Below, in pieces: positions 46,936 to 55,375 of a stretch of 64,000 nucleotides of DNA. Position 1 is the first letter of the stretch. Every line of letters begins with the position of its first letter. Under the pieces are notes generated by a model, which had not been told where the DNA came from, searched no databases, and saw nothing but the letters and a program-made list of their open reading frames with translations. The stretch is from Terribacillus aidingensis. Its GTDB lineage: Bacteria; Bacillota; Bacilli; Bacillales; Amphibacillaceae. A program made the position numbers and the translations under genes. The stretch is from the NCBI RefSeq assembly GCF_040703035.1, contig NZ_CP159996.1:3010001-3074000 (forward strand). Reading direction: 5' to 3'.

Positions 46936-48132
46936 ATGAAGAAATCAACGTATATCTGGTTAGGCATCGCTTTATTCGCAGCAGCACTGAATTTACGCCC
47001 GGCAATCAACTCCATTTCACCGCTTATTGAAATCATTCAATCGGAATTACATATGAATGCATCCAGCGCAAGTCTGCTCACTTCCATACCCGTTTTATGT
47101 ATGGGGATCTTCTCACCGGTTGCCGCCAAGTTGGCCAATCGCTTCTCGCTTGAATATGTGATCGGCTGGTCCTTAGCTGTCATTGGCATTGGTACCATCA
47201 TTCGCCTGTTCACTCATACTTCCTTCTTCCTTCTATTAACTGCATTCCTGGCAGGTATCGGTATTGCAGCTGCAAGCCCCCTGCTTTCCGGGTTTATCAA
47301 AAAGTACTTTCCTAATAGTAGCGCGTTTATGATCAGCATTTATACTGCTGCCTTAGCTGTTGGTGCTGGCATGGCTTCCGGGGGTGCAGCACCGATTCAG
47401 CACATAGTTGATTCCTGGCAAGTCTCTTTGGCTGCCTGGTCATTATTAGCTCTGGTAGCAATCATAATATGGGTCCTCGTCGTATTGCCTCAAAAAAAGA
47501 AGGATAGGGCAATCCAAACATTCGGCGGCGCAGAGAAACTGCCTTGGAACCAGTGGAATGCCTGGCTGCTTACCTTTTCCTTCGGTGGTATGTCGTTTAT
47601 TTTCTATTCGTTGACTGCTTGGCTCCCCCCTATTGTAGAAAATATGGGGTACAGCAAAATCTATGCGGCCAACTTGCTCGTCATATTCATGCTTCTGCAA
47701 GTACCAGCTAACTTAGCCATACCTTATCTGCTGAAGAAGATTCCAAGCCGTCTCTTCTGGCTTGTAACGGCCGCCCTATTCGAATTGATCGGCTTTGGGA
47801 TGATCTCCTTATCCTTCCTGCCTTGGCTGGCAGCTTGTTTCATCGGCCTCGGGGCTGGCGGTTTGTTCGCAATGAATTTGCTGCTTCCGATCGATGTGAC
47901 AACAACCCATCAGGCAGCAGCCTCCTGGTCTGCCATGGTGCAGTCAGTCGGCTATATCCTCGGATCATTCGGCCCTGTTATTCTAGGGGCTGTCAATGAT
48001 ATGACCGGAAGCTTTTCTTATTCCATCTTTGTATTGATAGCTGTGAATCTTTTGATGATCGTGATGCAGGTTCTCTCCGTCAAACGGAACTTCAAGCAAG
48101 AAAAAGTTGCCTCCAGACCAAAAATTGGATGA
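46936..48132 (+). CDS. MFS transporter, CynX/NimT family (YycB-like)
   Basis: 398 aa, 12 membrane helices. The first helix and loop LNLRPAINSISPLIEIIQSELHMNASSASLLTSIPVLCMGIFSPVAAKLANRFSLE is characteristic of the CynX/NimT (cyanate, 2-nitroimidazole) MFS branch, which includes B. subtilis YycB. The exported or imported substrate is uncertain. A small 38-aa gene follows 63 bp downstream and may share its transcript. Confidence 0.85.
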   Translation: MKKSTYIWLGIALFAAALNLRPAINSISPLIEIIQSELHMNASSASLLTSIPVLCMGIFSPVAAKLANRFSLEYVIGWSLAVIGIGTIIRLFTHTSFFLLLTAFLAGIGIAAASPLLSGFIKKYFPNSSAFMISIYTAALAVGAGMASGGAAPIQHIVDSWQVSLAAWSLLALVAIIIWVLVVLPQKKKDRAIQTFGGAEKLPWNQWNAWLLTFSFGGMSFIFYSLTAWLPPIVENMGYSKIYAANLLVIFMLLQVPANLAIPYLLKKIPSRLFWLVTAALFELIGFGMISLSFLPWLAACFIGLGAGGLFAMNLLLPIDVTTTHQAAASWSAMVQSVGYILGSFGPVILGAVNDMTGSFSYSIFVLIAVNLLMIVMQVLSVKRNFKQEKVASRPKIG

Positions 48133-48195
48133 TTAGCAGTTTGCTAGATTGGGTATCTTATTACTACAAACCCAATCACAAGGAGGATTCAAATC

Positions 48196-48312
48196 ATGAG
48201 TTCATTAACAAAAGACGTTTTCACAACATATGCCGAGGAAGATACATTCGAGCTGGAGCCATACTTAGATCATCTGTTTGAATTGAATGAAGAAGAATCC
48301 GATAATGAATAA
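48196..48312 (+). CDS. 38-residue acidic small protein, function unknown
   Basis: The ATG at 48196 has AAGGAGG 7 nt upstream and the frame ends with TAA at 48310-48312. The predicted peptide begins MSSLTKDVFTTYAEED and ends LEPYLDHLFELNEEESDNE; it is strongly acidic with hydrophobic residues spaced as in one or two amphipathic helices, and has no Cys. A 12-bp-stem terminator follows 15 bp later. An optimal ribosome site, a short clean frame and a dedicated terminator argue for a real gene, perhaps a small regulatory or peptide-precursor protein. Confidence 0.6.
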   Translation: MSSLTKDVFTTYAEEDTFELEPYLDHLFELNEEESDNE

Positions 48313-48326
48313 ATAAAAGAAGCAGT

Positions 48327-48358
48327 AAGAAGCAGCGGCTGCGGAACCGCTGCTTCTT
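48327..48358. terminator. Bidirectional intrinsic terminator
   Basis: A 12-bp perfect stem (AAGAAGCAGCGG / CCGCTGCTTCTT) between the 38-aa gene and the convergent GntR regulator gene. Confidence 0.8.
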
Positions 48359-48359
48359 T

Positions 48360-49073
48360 CTATTCACCTTTTTTCTCCTGCTGTCCTTCGAGAATCTTCT
48401 TCTGCACAAAGCGCAGATGCTCATACATTGCTGTATGCGCTTTGTATGCATCTCTTTCCTTCAATGCTTCATATATACGCTTGTGATGTGCTACTGTCTT
48501 TTCTTTTTCCCTTACAATGATATGGTTATTGATTTTTGCATGATATAAGAGAAGCGAGTGAATCATACCATCGAGAATTAGGTTATTCGCACTTAAGGCA
48601 ATGATCCGATGAAATCGTTTATCTGCCTGTCCATAGTTATTGTCCTGTGATTCCTCGATTTCCACGATCGTTTCATAAAGTTCTTCCAGCTGTTCGTCGG
48701 TAATCTTCTCCGTTGCGATAGTAATCAGTCCGAGTTCCAATACGATCCTTGCCTCGATGATCGCTTGGATATTATCACTTGCTAAATTAAGCATATCCGA
48801 AAAAGGCGCCGAGCCAACCTTCAGATTGAAATAAGTGCCTTCCCGTGTTTTGCGTGTAATGATGCCGAGGGTCTCCAATGCACTCAAGGCTTCGCGCAAA
48901 ACAGTACGGCTCACGCCGAGGATCGTGATAAATTCCGCTTCGGTGGGCAGTTTGTCCCCCGGCTTCAGCTGGCCGCTCGATAGCAGATGCAAAATCCGTT
49001 CCACGACTTGTTTGGATAATGTTTTTCTGTTGACGTGCTCCACGTTCATTTGCAATGGGTCTCTCTCCATCAT
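48360..49073 (-). CDS. GntR/FadR-family transcriptional regulator of the glucarate genes (YcbG-like)
   Basis: 237 aa. N-terminal winged helix-turn-helix (LKPGDKLPTEAEFITILGVSRTVLREALSALETLGIITRK) and an all-helical FCD ligand domain (~95-230) with the metal-binding His set (RFHRIIALSANN, LLYHAKINNH, HHKRIYEAL). The ATG at 49073 has AAAGGTG upstream; the frame runs further upstream without support. Position after kdgD, aldehyde dehydrogenase, gudP and gudD equals ycbG in the B. subtilis ycbCDEFGHJ cluster; it likely senses glucarate or a pathway intermediate. Confidence 0.85.
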   Translation of the reverse strand: MMERDPLQMNVEHVNRKTLSKQVVERILHLLSSGQLKPGDKLPTEAEFITILGVSRTVLREALSALETLGIITRKTREGTYFNLKVGSAPFSDMLNLASDNIQAIIEARIVLELGLITIATEKITDEQLEELYETIVEIEESQDNNYGQADKRFHRIIALSANNLILDGMIHSLLLYHAKINNHIIVREKEKTVAHHKRIYEALKERDAYKAHTAMYEHLRFVQKKILEGQQEKKGE

Positions 49074-49142
49074 GTCCAACACCTTTATATGTGATAAACC
49101 TATGATACTGGGAATGGCACTAAAATACAAACGCATACAAAA

Positions 49143-49167
49143 GAGCCGCTCATAAAGATGCGGCTCC
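49143..49167 (-). terminator. Intrinsic terminator after gudD
   Basis: Stem GAGCCGC/GCGGCTC (49143-49149 and 49161-49167), followed on the minus strand by TTTTG. It separates gudD from the regulator gene, which then needs its own promoter or read-through. Confidence 0.65.
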
Positions 49168-49174
49168 GAATCTA

Positions 49175-50539
49175 TCATCGAACAAGACAAGGCTTCTTGT
49201 TATCGAATTTCCAATCCCGAATCAAATATTGCATGGCTGCAGCGTCATTCCGGGCACCAAGTCCCATCGATTTATACAGCTTATGGGCTTCTTCTACCTG
49301 CTCCATGTCAATCTCGATTCCCAGACCAGGCTTATCGGGTACCGCTAGCTTTCCTTCAATAATCTCATAAGGCTCTTTTGTCAATCGCTGTCCATCCTGC
49401 CAGATCCAATGTGTATCGATAGCTGTGATAGTCCCAGGTGCAGCTGCCGCTACATGTGTGAACATAGCCAAAGATATGTCAAAATGATTATTGGAATGCG
49501 ATCCCCAGGTAAGTCCCCACTCATGGCACATCTGTGCGACCCTTACAGAGCCCTGCATCGTCCAGAAATGCGGATCGGCAAGCGGAATGTCTACTGCCTG
49601 CGACTGGATAGCATGCCCCATCTGACGCCAATCAGTTGCAATCATATTCGTGGCAGTCGGCAGTCCCGTAGCTCTGCGGAATTCCGCCATAATCTCACGT
49701 GAGGAATAGCCGTTCTCAGCCCCGCAAGGATCCTCTGCATACGCCAGGATATCATGCTTGCCTTTACAGAGACGAATTGCCTCATCCAGAGACCATGCTC
49801 CATTCGGATCAAGTGTTATCCGGGCATCCGGGAATCGTTTGGCTAATGCCTCAATTGCTTGTATTTCCTCTTCACCAGCCAGTACGCCGCCCTTTAGCTT
49901 GAAATCTCGGAAACCATACTTTTCATATGTTGCCTCTGCCAGACGTGCGATGGCTTCTGGTGTCAATGCTTCTTCATTACGTAAACGGAACCAATCCGAT
50001 TTTGCATCAGGCTCACTCTTGTACGCAAGATCTGTCTGTCCGCGATCGCCGACGTAGAACAAATACCCAAGCACATCCACTTCGCTGCGCTGCTGCCCTT
50101 CGCCTAGAAGCGCAGCGGCTGGAACTTGCAGGAACTTGCCGAGCAAGTCGAGGAGTGCCGCCTCCAACGCTGTAACTGCATGGATTGTTGTGCGTAAATC
50201 AAAAGTTTGTTCACCACGGCCTCCTGCATCTTGATGAGCGAATTGCTGTCTTACTTGATTGAGGATTGCTTGATAAGAGGCGATTGACTCTCCAATTACA
50301 AAGGCTTTCGCTTGTTCAAGCGTCTGTCTGATCTTCTCTCCGCCCGGTACCTCCCCAACACCAACAGCACCAGAATTATCTTTGAGAATAACGATGTTAC
50401 GTGTGAAATATGGGCCGTGTGCACCGCTCAAATTAAGCAGCATACTATCCCGGCCAGCCACCGGAATCACTTGCATCTCTGTAACAGCTGGCACGTGATT
50501 TGATTTCTCTGCTTTTATATTCTCTGACACTTGGTTCAT
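49175..50539 (-). CDS. gudD: Glucarate dehydratase
   Basis: 454 aa enolase-superfamily enzyme, same length as B. subtilis GudD. It dehydrates D-glucarate (and L-idarate) to 5-keto-4-deoxyglucarate. The KxK base pair is in DFKLKGG, the metal ligands in [18 protein letters not shown] and TNMIATDW, and the catalytic His in [25 protein letters not shown]. An AAGGGG site precedes the ATG. 18 bp after gudP. Confidence 0.95.
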   Translation of the reverse strand: MNQVSENIKAEKSNHVPAVTEMQVIPVAGRDSMLLNLSGAHGPYFTRNIVILKDNSGAVGVGEVPGGEKIRQTLEQAKAFVIGESIASYQAILNQVRQQFAHQDAGGRGEQTFDLRTTIHAVTALEAALLDLLGKFLQVPAAALLGEGQQRSEVDVLGYLFYVGDRGQTDLAYKSEPDAKSDWFRLRNEEALTPEAIARLAEATYEKYGFRDFKLKGGVLAGEEEIQAIEALAKRFPDARITLDPNGAWSLDEAIRLCKGKHDILAYAEDPCGAENGYSSREIMAEFRRATGLPTATNMIATDWRQMGHAIQSQAVDIPLADPHFWTMQGSVRVAQMCHEWGLTWGSHSNNHFDISLAMFTHVAAAAPGTITAIDTHWIWQDGQRLTKEPYEIIEGKLAVPDKPGLGIEIDMEQVEEAHKLYKSMGLGARNDAAAMQYLIRDWKFDNKKPCLVR

Positions 50540-50557
50540 GTTTCTATCCCCTTCCAG

Positions 50558-51907
50558 TTATTTTGTTGGTGCTTCCAATTCTACGCGTTCGATTTTTCCA
50601 ACGATGAATAGATAGCTTAGGATGGCAACAAGTGCATTGGCTCCTACGAATATAAGTGCACCATTAAAGGAACCTGTTGCATTGACGATGTAACCAATGA
50701 TGATCGGGGTTGTGATGGAAGCAATGTTTCCGAATGTATTGAAAAGCCCTCCGCTGACACCAGCTGTCTGCTTCGGAGATGTATCCGAAACGACTGCCCA
50801 GCCTAAAGCACCAAAGCCTTTCCCGAAGAAAGCGAGTGACATGATAACTACCACAAGCCATTCTGCATCGACATAGTTACAAATGATCATAGTGCAGGAA
50901 AGCAGCATTCCGATGATAATCGGAGTCTTACGCGCAATCGTCAAAGAAAGATTTTTCCGGAGCAGGAAGTCGGAGAACATCCCGCCAAGGATTCCCCCGA
51001 GGAAACCGCAAATAGCTGGCAGAGAAGCAATGAATCCCGCCTCTAGAATAGACATGCCGCGCCCTTGAACCAAATAAACCGGGAACCAAGTCAGGAAGAA
51101 GTAGGTCAGTGTTGTAATACAATACTGCGCGATATAAATACCAATCAGCATCCGCTTTTTCAACAGCTGTTTAATGAAAGGCCACTGAGATTGTTTCTCC
51201 CCCGTGTTTTCCTTCTTCTGATCCATATCCACGACTCCGCCGCCAGCTTCGATATAATCGATTTCCGCTTGGTTTGCCCTTGGATGCTCACGCGGATTAC
51301 GGATCACTTTCAGCCATACAAATGCCAAAGCGATACCGATTGCTCCCATTACATAGAAGACAGACTCCCAGCCGAATCTGTAAGTCAGCCATCCCATCAG
51401 CGGTGAAAAGATGACAAGTGCGAAATACTGAGCTGAATTGAAGATAGCTGATGCTGTTCCCCGTTCATTACTCGGGAACCAAGCTGCGACAACTCGGCTG
51501 TTTCCCGGAAATGACGGCGCTTCAGCAAAACCGACAAGGAAACGAAGAGCAAACAAGACGATAATGGCTGTTCCTGCGGCAAAAAAGCCGATTGCTCCTT
51601 GTAGCAAAGTGAAAATTGACCAGAACAAAATGCTCATTCCGATAACAAGCTTGGAACCGAATTTATCCAGCAATATCCCGCCTGGTATTTGCCCGACTAC
51701 ATAAGCCCAGCCGAATGCAGAAAACACATAACCCATACTGACAGCATTCAATCCGAGGTCTGACTGCAATGCATCTCCCGCTATACTGATCGTTGCTCGG
51801 TCAGCATAGTTGACGGATGTGACTAAAAACAACATCATGACGATAAACCAACGGACCTTCGATTTCTTCATCTGTGAATTCTGCAGGTTATCTCTGACTT
51901 TATCCAT
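50558..51907 (-). CDS. gudP: Glucarate/galactarate MFS transporter
   Basis: 449 aa, 12 membrane helices, anion:cation symporter (ACS) branch. Opening RWFIVMMLFLVTSVNYADRATISIAGDALQSDLGLN and the loop-2 motif GGILLDKFGSK are hallmarks of GudP/GarP sugar-acid:H+ symporters. GGAGG lies 10 nt before ATG 51907; the ATG at 51916 is only 1-2 nt from it. Preceded by a short intergenic region with a terminator and a perfect cre site. Confidence 0.92.
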   Translation of the reverse strand: MDKVRDNLQNSQMKKSKVRWFIVMMLFLVTSVNYADRATISIAGDALQSDLGLNAVSMGYVFSAFGWAYVVGQIPGGILLDKFGSKLVIGMSILFWSIFTLLQGAIGFFAAGTAIIVLFALRFLVGFAEAPSFPGNSRVVAAWFPSNERGTASAIFNSAQYFALVIFSPLMGWLTYRFGWESVFYVMGAIGIALAFVWLKVIRNPREHPRANQAEIDYIEAGGGVVDMDQKKENTGEKQSQWPFIKQLLKKRMLIGIYIAQYCITTLTYFFLTWFPVYLVQGRGMSILEAGFIASLPAICGFLGGILGGMFSDFLLRKNLSLTIARKTPIIIGMLLSCTMIICNYVDAEWLVVVIMSLAFFGKGFGALGWAVVSDTSPKQTAGVSGGLFNTFGNIASITTPIIIGYIVNATGSFNGALIFVGANALVAILSYLFIVGKIERVELEAPTK

Positions 51908-51930
51908 ATGCTTCATTCCTCCGCTCTATT

Positions 51931-51945
51931 GTAAGCGTTATCAAT
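51931..51945 (-). promoter_or_regulatory. CcpA cre site upstream of gudP
   Basis: The + strand reads TTGTAAGCGTTATCAA, a full match to the cre consensus WTGNAARCGNWWWCAW. The 15-mer GTAAGCGTTATCAAT is repeated exactly upstream of kdgD. It lies 24 bp before the gudP start codon. Confidence 0.75.
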
Positions 51946-51955
51946 ATTCAAGAAG

Positions 51956-51979
51956 GAAAAAGGGCCTAGAAACAGCCCT
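51956..51979 (-). terminator. Terminator after the ketoglutarate-semialdehyde dehydrogenase gene
   Basis: Stem AGGGC/GCCCT (51961-51965 and 51975-51979) directly after the stop codon, followed on the minus strand by TTTTTCC. The stem is short, so attenuation rather than full stop is likely. Confidence 0.55.
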
Positions 51980-53446
51980 CTATCCTTTGACAAATACAGT
52001 CTTGATGCTCGTAAAGAATTCTTTGGCAGCTTCTCCCTGCTCTCTTGAGTGAGAGCTTGACTGCTTCATTCCGCCGAATGGAGCCTGCAGCTCTACACCG
52101 GCGCTTTCTGCATTGACACGGACAAGTCCTGCTTCCATATCTTCCACGAACTGCAGGAATCGCCCAATGTTCTTCGTGAAGATGGATGCACTTAACCCGA
52201 ATTTCACATCATTCGCCACATCTATTGCTTTTTCCTCCGAATCCACCTTGATCAAAGCGATGACAGGACCAAAAATCTCCTCTTGAGCAATCACCATGTC
52301 ATTGGTTACATCCTCAAAGATAGTCGGCTGGACGTAAAAGCCTTTACCATAATCTCCATCTGTCAGCTGCTCACCACCTAGGATAAGCTTAGCTCCTTCT
52401 TCCATACCTTTTTGGATATAGTGAAGGCAGTTTTCCAGCTGCGCTTTACTTGCTATCGGACCAAGCCACACGTCCTGCTCGAGACTGTTGCCAATCGTGA
52501 TTTCCTTCGTCTTTTCAATCAGTCTATCCCGGAATGCTTCATATATCGGCTCTTCTACAATGACTCTGCTTGTAGCAGTACACTTTTGACCCGTGGAACG
52601 GAATGCACCGCTGATTGTTGCATCCACTGCCTGTTCGATATCTGCATCAGCAGCTACAATGACCGGATTTTTCCCGCCCATCTCCAGCTGATACTTTGCT
52701 CCTCTCTCCAATGCCGTCAAACCAATGCCTTTTCCGACATTATTGGATCCCGTGAAGGTAATACCATTTACCTTCGGATGCTCGGCCAACCCTTTCCCGA
52801 TGACAGAACCAGCACCAGTAACCAGATTGATGACGCCTTTTGGAAAACCTGCCGCTTCAAAGCACTCGATTATTTTGATTGCTGTAATAGCAGTTTCAGA
52901 AGCCGGCTTAAACACGATTGTATTGCCGTAAATAAGCGCAGGTGCCATTTTCCAAATAGGAATTGCAACAGGGAAGTTCCACGGAGCAATGACACCGACA
53001 ACTCCTAAAGGAACTCGCGTTGTATACATGAAGGCTCCAGGATCAGTCGATGGAATAACATCACCTGTTTTCCGCATCCCCTCCGCTGCATAATACTTCA
53101 GGATGGCAATACCGCGCTGCGTTTCACCGCGAGCTTCCGGCAATGTTTTTCCCATCTCTTTTGTGGCCGTTTCGGCAATCTCTTCGGTACGGTCCTCCAG
53201 GATAGCTGCAGCTCGATAAAGGAACTCTCCTCTGGCAGCACCGGATAAGCTTCGCCATTCCTTCCGTGCTGCATCCGCTGCTTCAACTGCCGATTCCAAA
53301 TCGACGGTTGTAGAGCTCTGGATCTGACCAACAGGGTTGCTGGTATCTGCTGGATTAATGACCGTGATCTGTTCTGCTGATTCTGATTCCTGCCATTCTC
53401 CATTGATAAAGTTACGGTATACATTCGTTGTTACATTTGTAGCCAT
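51980..53446 (-). CDS. Alpha-ketoglutarate semialdehyde dehydrogenase (aldehyde dehydrogenase family; GucD/YcbD)
   Basis: 488 aa NAD(P)-dependent aldehyde dehydrogenase. Cofactor motif [10 protein letters not shown], general-base Glu in LEMGGKNP and nucleophile Cys in [11 protein letters not shown] are all present. Context (kdgD upstream, gudP and gudD downstream) assigns it to oxidising 2,5-dioxopentanoate to 2-oxoglutarate, the last step of glucarate breakdown. AAGGAGAG precedes the ATG. 3 bp after kdgD. Confidence 0.9.
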   Translation of the reverse strand: MATNVTTNVYRNFINGEWQESESAEQITVINPADTSNPVGQIQSSTTVDLESAVEAADAARKEWRSLSGAARGEFLYRAAAILEDRTEEIAETATKEMGKTLPEARGETQRGIAILKYYAAEGMRKTGDVIPSTDPGAFMYTTRVPLGVVGVIAPWNFPVAIPIWKMAPALIYGNTIVFKPASETAITAIKIIECFEAAGFPKGVINLVTGAGSVIGKGLAEHPKVNGITFTGSNNVGKGIGLTALERGAKYQLEMGGKNPVIVAADADIEQAVDATISGAFRSTGQKCTATSRVIVEEPIYEAFRDRLIEKTKEITIGNSLEQDVWLGPIASKAQLENCLHYIQKGMEEGAKLILGGEQLTDGDYGKGFYVQPTIFEDVTNDMVIAQEEIFGPVIALIKVDSEEKAIDVANDVKFGLSASIFTKNIGRFLQFVEDMEAGLVRVNAESAGVELQAPFGGMKQSSSHSREQGEAAKEFFTSIKTVFVKG

Positions 53447-53449
53447 GTA

Positions 53450-54394
53450 TTAGCTCTCCTTTATCTCTGAGATTTTCTCTTTGCGCGGATATTTGTCCAG
53501 TGCCTTCGAAAGTATCTGTTCCATTTCGTTATAGTGCTCTTTTGTTACTGGTACAACCGGAGGACGTACATACCCTCTTGTCTGCAAGCCGATGATCTCC
53601 ATCCCTGCTTTGATCAAGGAAACGGCGTAGCCTTTGCGTTGTTTCCTTATACTGTTGATTGGCAGGATGACATCTGCATATAATGCATCCAGCGTATCCT
53701 GGTCGCCTGCTAGCAGCGCCTCATAATACATTCGGGAAATATGCGGGATATAATTTGAAATAGCCGAGGAATAAGTTGTTATCCCGAGCGGGACATAAGC
53801 AGGCATTGTGACCTCCGCCATCGGCATACCGTTCAGGAAATCAAGTCTCCCCTTAAATTCCTGCGTCAGACAAATATTCAAATCCATATTCCCGATGCCA
53901 TCCTTAAACCCCTTCAGTTGGGGAAAAGCCGCCAGCCGTCTAACCGTCTCGACAGAGTAGACAGCATTATCCCTTTGATAGATAATCGCATCCAAGTCTG
54001 GTGCACTCTCGAATATTTCTTTTGCATACTGATAAAGTCCTTCCTGCTCCCCTTGAATTAGATAAGGCGGAAGCAGCAAAAATCCGTCAGCACCTTTTTC
54101 CTCTGATATCGCAGCAAGTTCAACAGCAGTACGGAGATTACCGCCGACTCCCGTGTAAATCGGAACCTTGCCAGCAACTGCTTCCATCGCTGTATCCAGC
54201 ATCGCTTCATACTCTTTCCTATCCAAAGATTGGAATTCACCGGATCCACAAGCGATATAAATAGCATCCAGACCTTCTTCTACCAGAAAGTGGACATTTT
54301 CAAATAGTGCTTGTTCATCAAGCTTTCCAGCTTCGGTAAATGGTGCCACCGGAAACCCTAGAATACCTTTGGCTATTCCTGTTGATTGTCCCAT
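53450..54394 (-). CDS. kdgD: 5-dehydro-4-deoxyglucarate dehydratase
   Basis: 314 aa class I aldolase of the DHDPS family. The Schiff-base lysine is in LKGFKDGIGN, the catalytic tyrosine in IIYQRDNAVYS, and the substrate loop in YTGVGGN. It converts 5-keto-4-deoxyglucarate to 2,5-dioxopentanoate with loss of CO2 and water. ATG 54394 has AGGAGG 7 nt upstream. First gene of the minus-strand glucarate operon, equal to B. subtilis ycbC. Confidence 0.92.
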   Translation of the reverse strand: MGQSTGIAKGILGFPVAPFTEAGKLDEQALFENVHFLVEEGLDAIYIACGSGEFQSLDRKEYEAMLDTAMEAVAGKVPIYTGVGGNLRTAVELAAISEEKGADGFLLLPPYLIQGEQEGLYQYAKEIFESAPDLDAIIYQRDNAVYSVETVRRLAAFPQLKGFKDGIGNMDLNICLTQEFKGRLDFLNGMPMAEVTMPAYVPLGITTYSSAISNYIPHISRMYYEALLAGDQDTLDALYADVILPINSIRKQRKGYAVSLIKAGMEIIGLQTRGYVRPPVVPVTKEHYNEMEQILSKALDKYPRKEKISEIKES

Positions 54395-54409
54395 AGTGTA
54401 CCTCCTCAA

Positions 54410-54464
54410 GTAAGCGTTATCAATTCCGTTTGTTTAATTGTATTACAAATAGACAAAAGTGCAA
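54410..54464 (-). promoter_or_regulatory. kdgD promoter with downstream cre site
   Basis: Minus strand: TTGCAC (54459-54464), 16 nt, TACAAT (54437-54442). The cre-like GTAAGCGTTATCAATT (54410-54425) lies just after the predicted start point and before the ribosome site; with its left flank it deviates from the consensus at one base. CcpA would act as a roadblock there. Confidence 0.7.
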
Positions 54465-54561
54465 ATAATTTTTAGGTCTTTGAAAATACCGAAGAAAATA
54501 TTGATAAAAGAAAAAACAGTATTCAACGAAACAGAGAAAGTATCGCCATAAAATACGGCAT

Positions 54562-54639
54562 AAAAAAAGGGACCTAATCCCTATCTGTAATTTCTTCCGT
54601 AATTGGGTTTCGTTTCACTCCCAATCGGTTATACAACAA
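54562..54639 (-). other. Candidate 21-codon reading frame with its own terminator
   Basis: Minus strand: TTG 54639, preceded by GGGGG, opens a frame ending with TAG at 54574-54576; it would encode LLYNRLGVKRNPITEEITDRD-type residues. A 5-bp stem AGGGA/TCCCT overlaps the stop and is followed by T7. It may be a leader peptide, the tail of a lost gene, or chance. Confidence 0.3.
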
Positions 54640-54681
54640 CTAACCCCCATATCTTAATCAGTTACAAAATTGTTCAGCATG

Positions 54682-54714
54682 TATCCAATGAATTCGTTCA
54701 TTGGATATTTTTTT
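54682..54714 (+). terminator. Orphan intrinsic terminator on the plus strand
   Basis: An 11-bp perfect stem (TATCCAATGAA / TTCATTGGATA, loop TTCG) followed by T7. No plus-strand gene precedes it in this intergenic region, which suggests an unannotated RNA ending here. Confidence 0.65.
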
Positions 54715-54752
54715 GTGTATAAAAATAATAGTGAAGTACCAGAATACATCAA

Positions 54753-54818
54753 AGGAAACAAAATAAAGGAAAAAGCAATTTAAAGATGTAAAATTGCTTT
54801 TTCCTTATTTTGTTTCCT
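54753..54818. repeat. Long near-perfect inverted repeat
   Basis: About 29 bp per arm (start AGGAAACAAAATAA, continuing through GGAAAAAGCAATTT), differing by a single-base bulge in each arm, around a short loop near 54784-54788. It lies just beyond the 142-aa gene and may serve as its terminator, although it is far longer and more AT-rich than the other terminators here. Confidence 0.7.
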
Positions 54819-54836
54819 ATTTAAGTGAAGACTCTT

Positions 54837-55265
54837 TTAAACGCTGAAATCTTCATGAATGAATCCGCCATAGAACTTGTTAGAAGGTACTTCGTAGCCT
54901 GTTACCGTTCCGAATTTCCGCATCATTACAGCGTTCCATGCCAGGAACCAAGCTCGATCCTCCTGCAGTCCATCCAGCATCATCGGCGTTACTTCCACTT
55001 GTCCGTCAAAGAGATGCACACCAAGTGAAGCAAGCTTCTCTAAATCCCCCGTCAGCTCATAATCAGCAAGCATCTGGCGATAATTGAATTGACAGCTGTC
55101 AAACTTGAAGTATGGTTTGAAGAGCTTGTACAGCCTGCTGTCACCCGCCATCAGATATAAGACGGCAAGGCAGCCTTTATGCTGTAATACTTCCGCATTC
55201 CCAATACCAGCCCGCAAATTCTGATACTTGATTTCGTGATCCTCATCGTGGAATTTAATATACAT
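54837..55265 (-). CDS. Hypothetical protein of ~142 residues
   Basis: Start taken at ATG 55265 (GGGAGGAGGG about 10 nt upstream); ATG 55271 is possible. Soluble and mostly helical: MYIKFHDEDHEIKYQNLRAG, CLAVLYLMAGDSRLYKLFKPYF, GDLEKLASLGVHLFDGQ, EDRAWFLAWNAVMMRKFG. The general pattern recalls the DUF6075 proteins often found on mobile elements, but I am not certain. No partner genes nearby; a long inverted repeat lies just downstream. Function unknown. Confidence 0.6.
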   Translation of the reverse strand: MYIKFHDEDHEIKYQNLRAGIGNAEVLQHKGCLAVLYLMAGDSRLYKLFKPYFKFDSCQFNYRQMLADYELTGDLEKLASLGVHLFDGQVEVTPMMLDGLQEDRAWFLAWNAVMMRKFGTVTGYEVPSNKFYGGFIHEDFSV

Positions 55266-55340
55266 GTTCATCCCTCCTCCCAAATGAATTTGCTTATTCA
55301 GTAGTAGGAATCTTTTCCCTTTCCTTCTAAAAGACAAACA

Positions 55341-55370
55341 AAAAACCCCGTCCGACGGACAGGGTTTTTT
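55341..55370 (-). terminator. Intrinsic terminator of the SDR gene
   Basis: Stem AAAAAACCC-C-GTCC / GGAC-A-GGGTTTTTT with one internal mismatch, immediately after the stop codon. Confidence 0.9.
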
Positions 55371-55375
55371 AGCTA

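Larger units (their letters stand above)
54395..54836. other. 442-bp AT-rich intergenic region with several unexplained signals
   Basis: It holds the kdgD promoter and cre at the left, a short minus-strand frame with a terminator at 54562-54639, an orphan plus-strand terminator at 54682-54714, and a long inverted repeat at 54753-54818. No protein-coding gene of ordinary size is visible. Confidence 0.6.

Noticed and set aside
54837..55265. Prophage or mobile-element remnant
   Set aside because: The 142-aa protein only vaguely recalls a phage-associated family, and no integrase, transposase, att site or phage gene is nearby.
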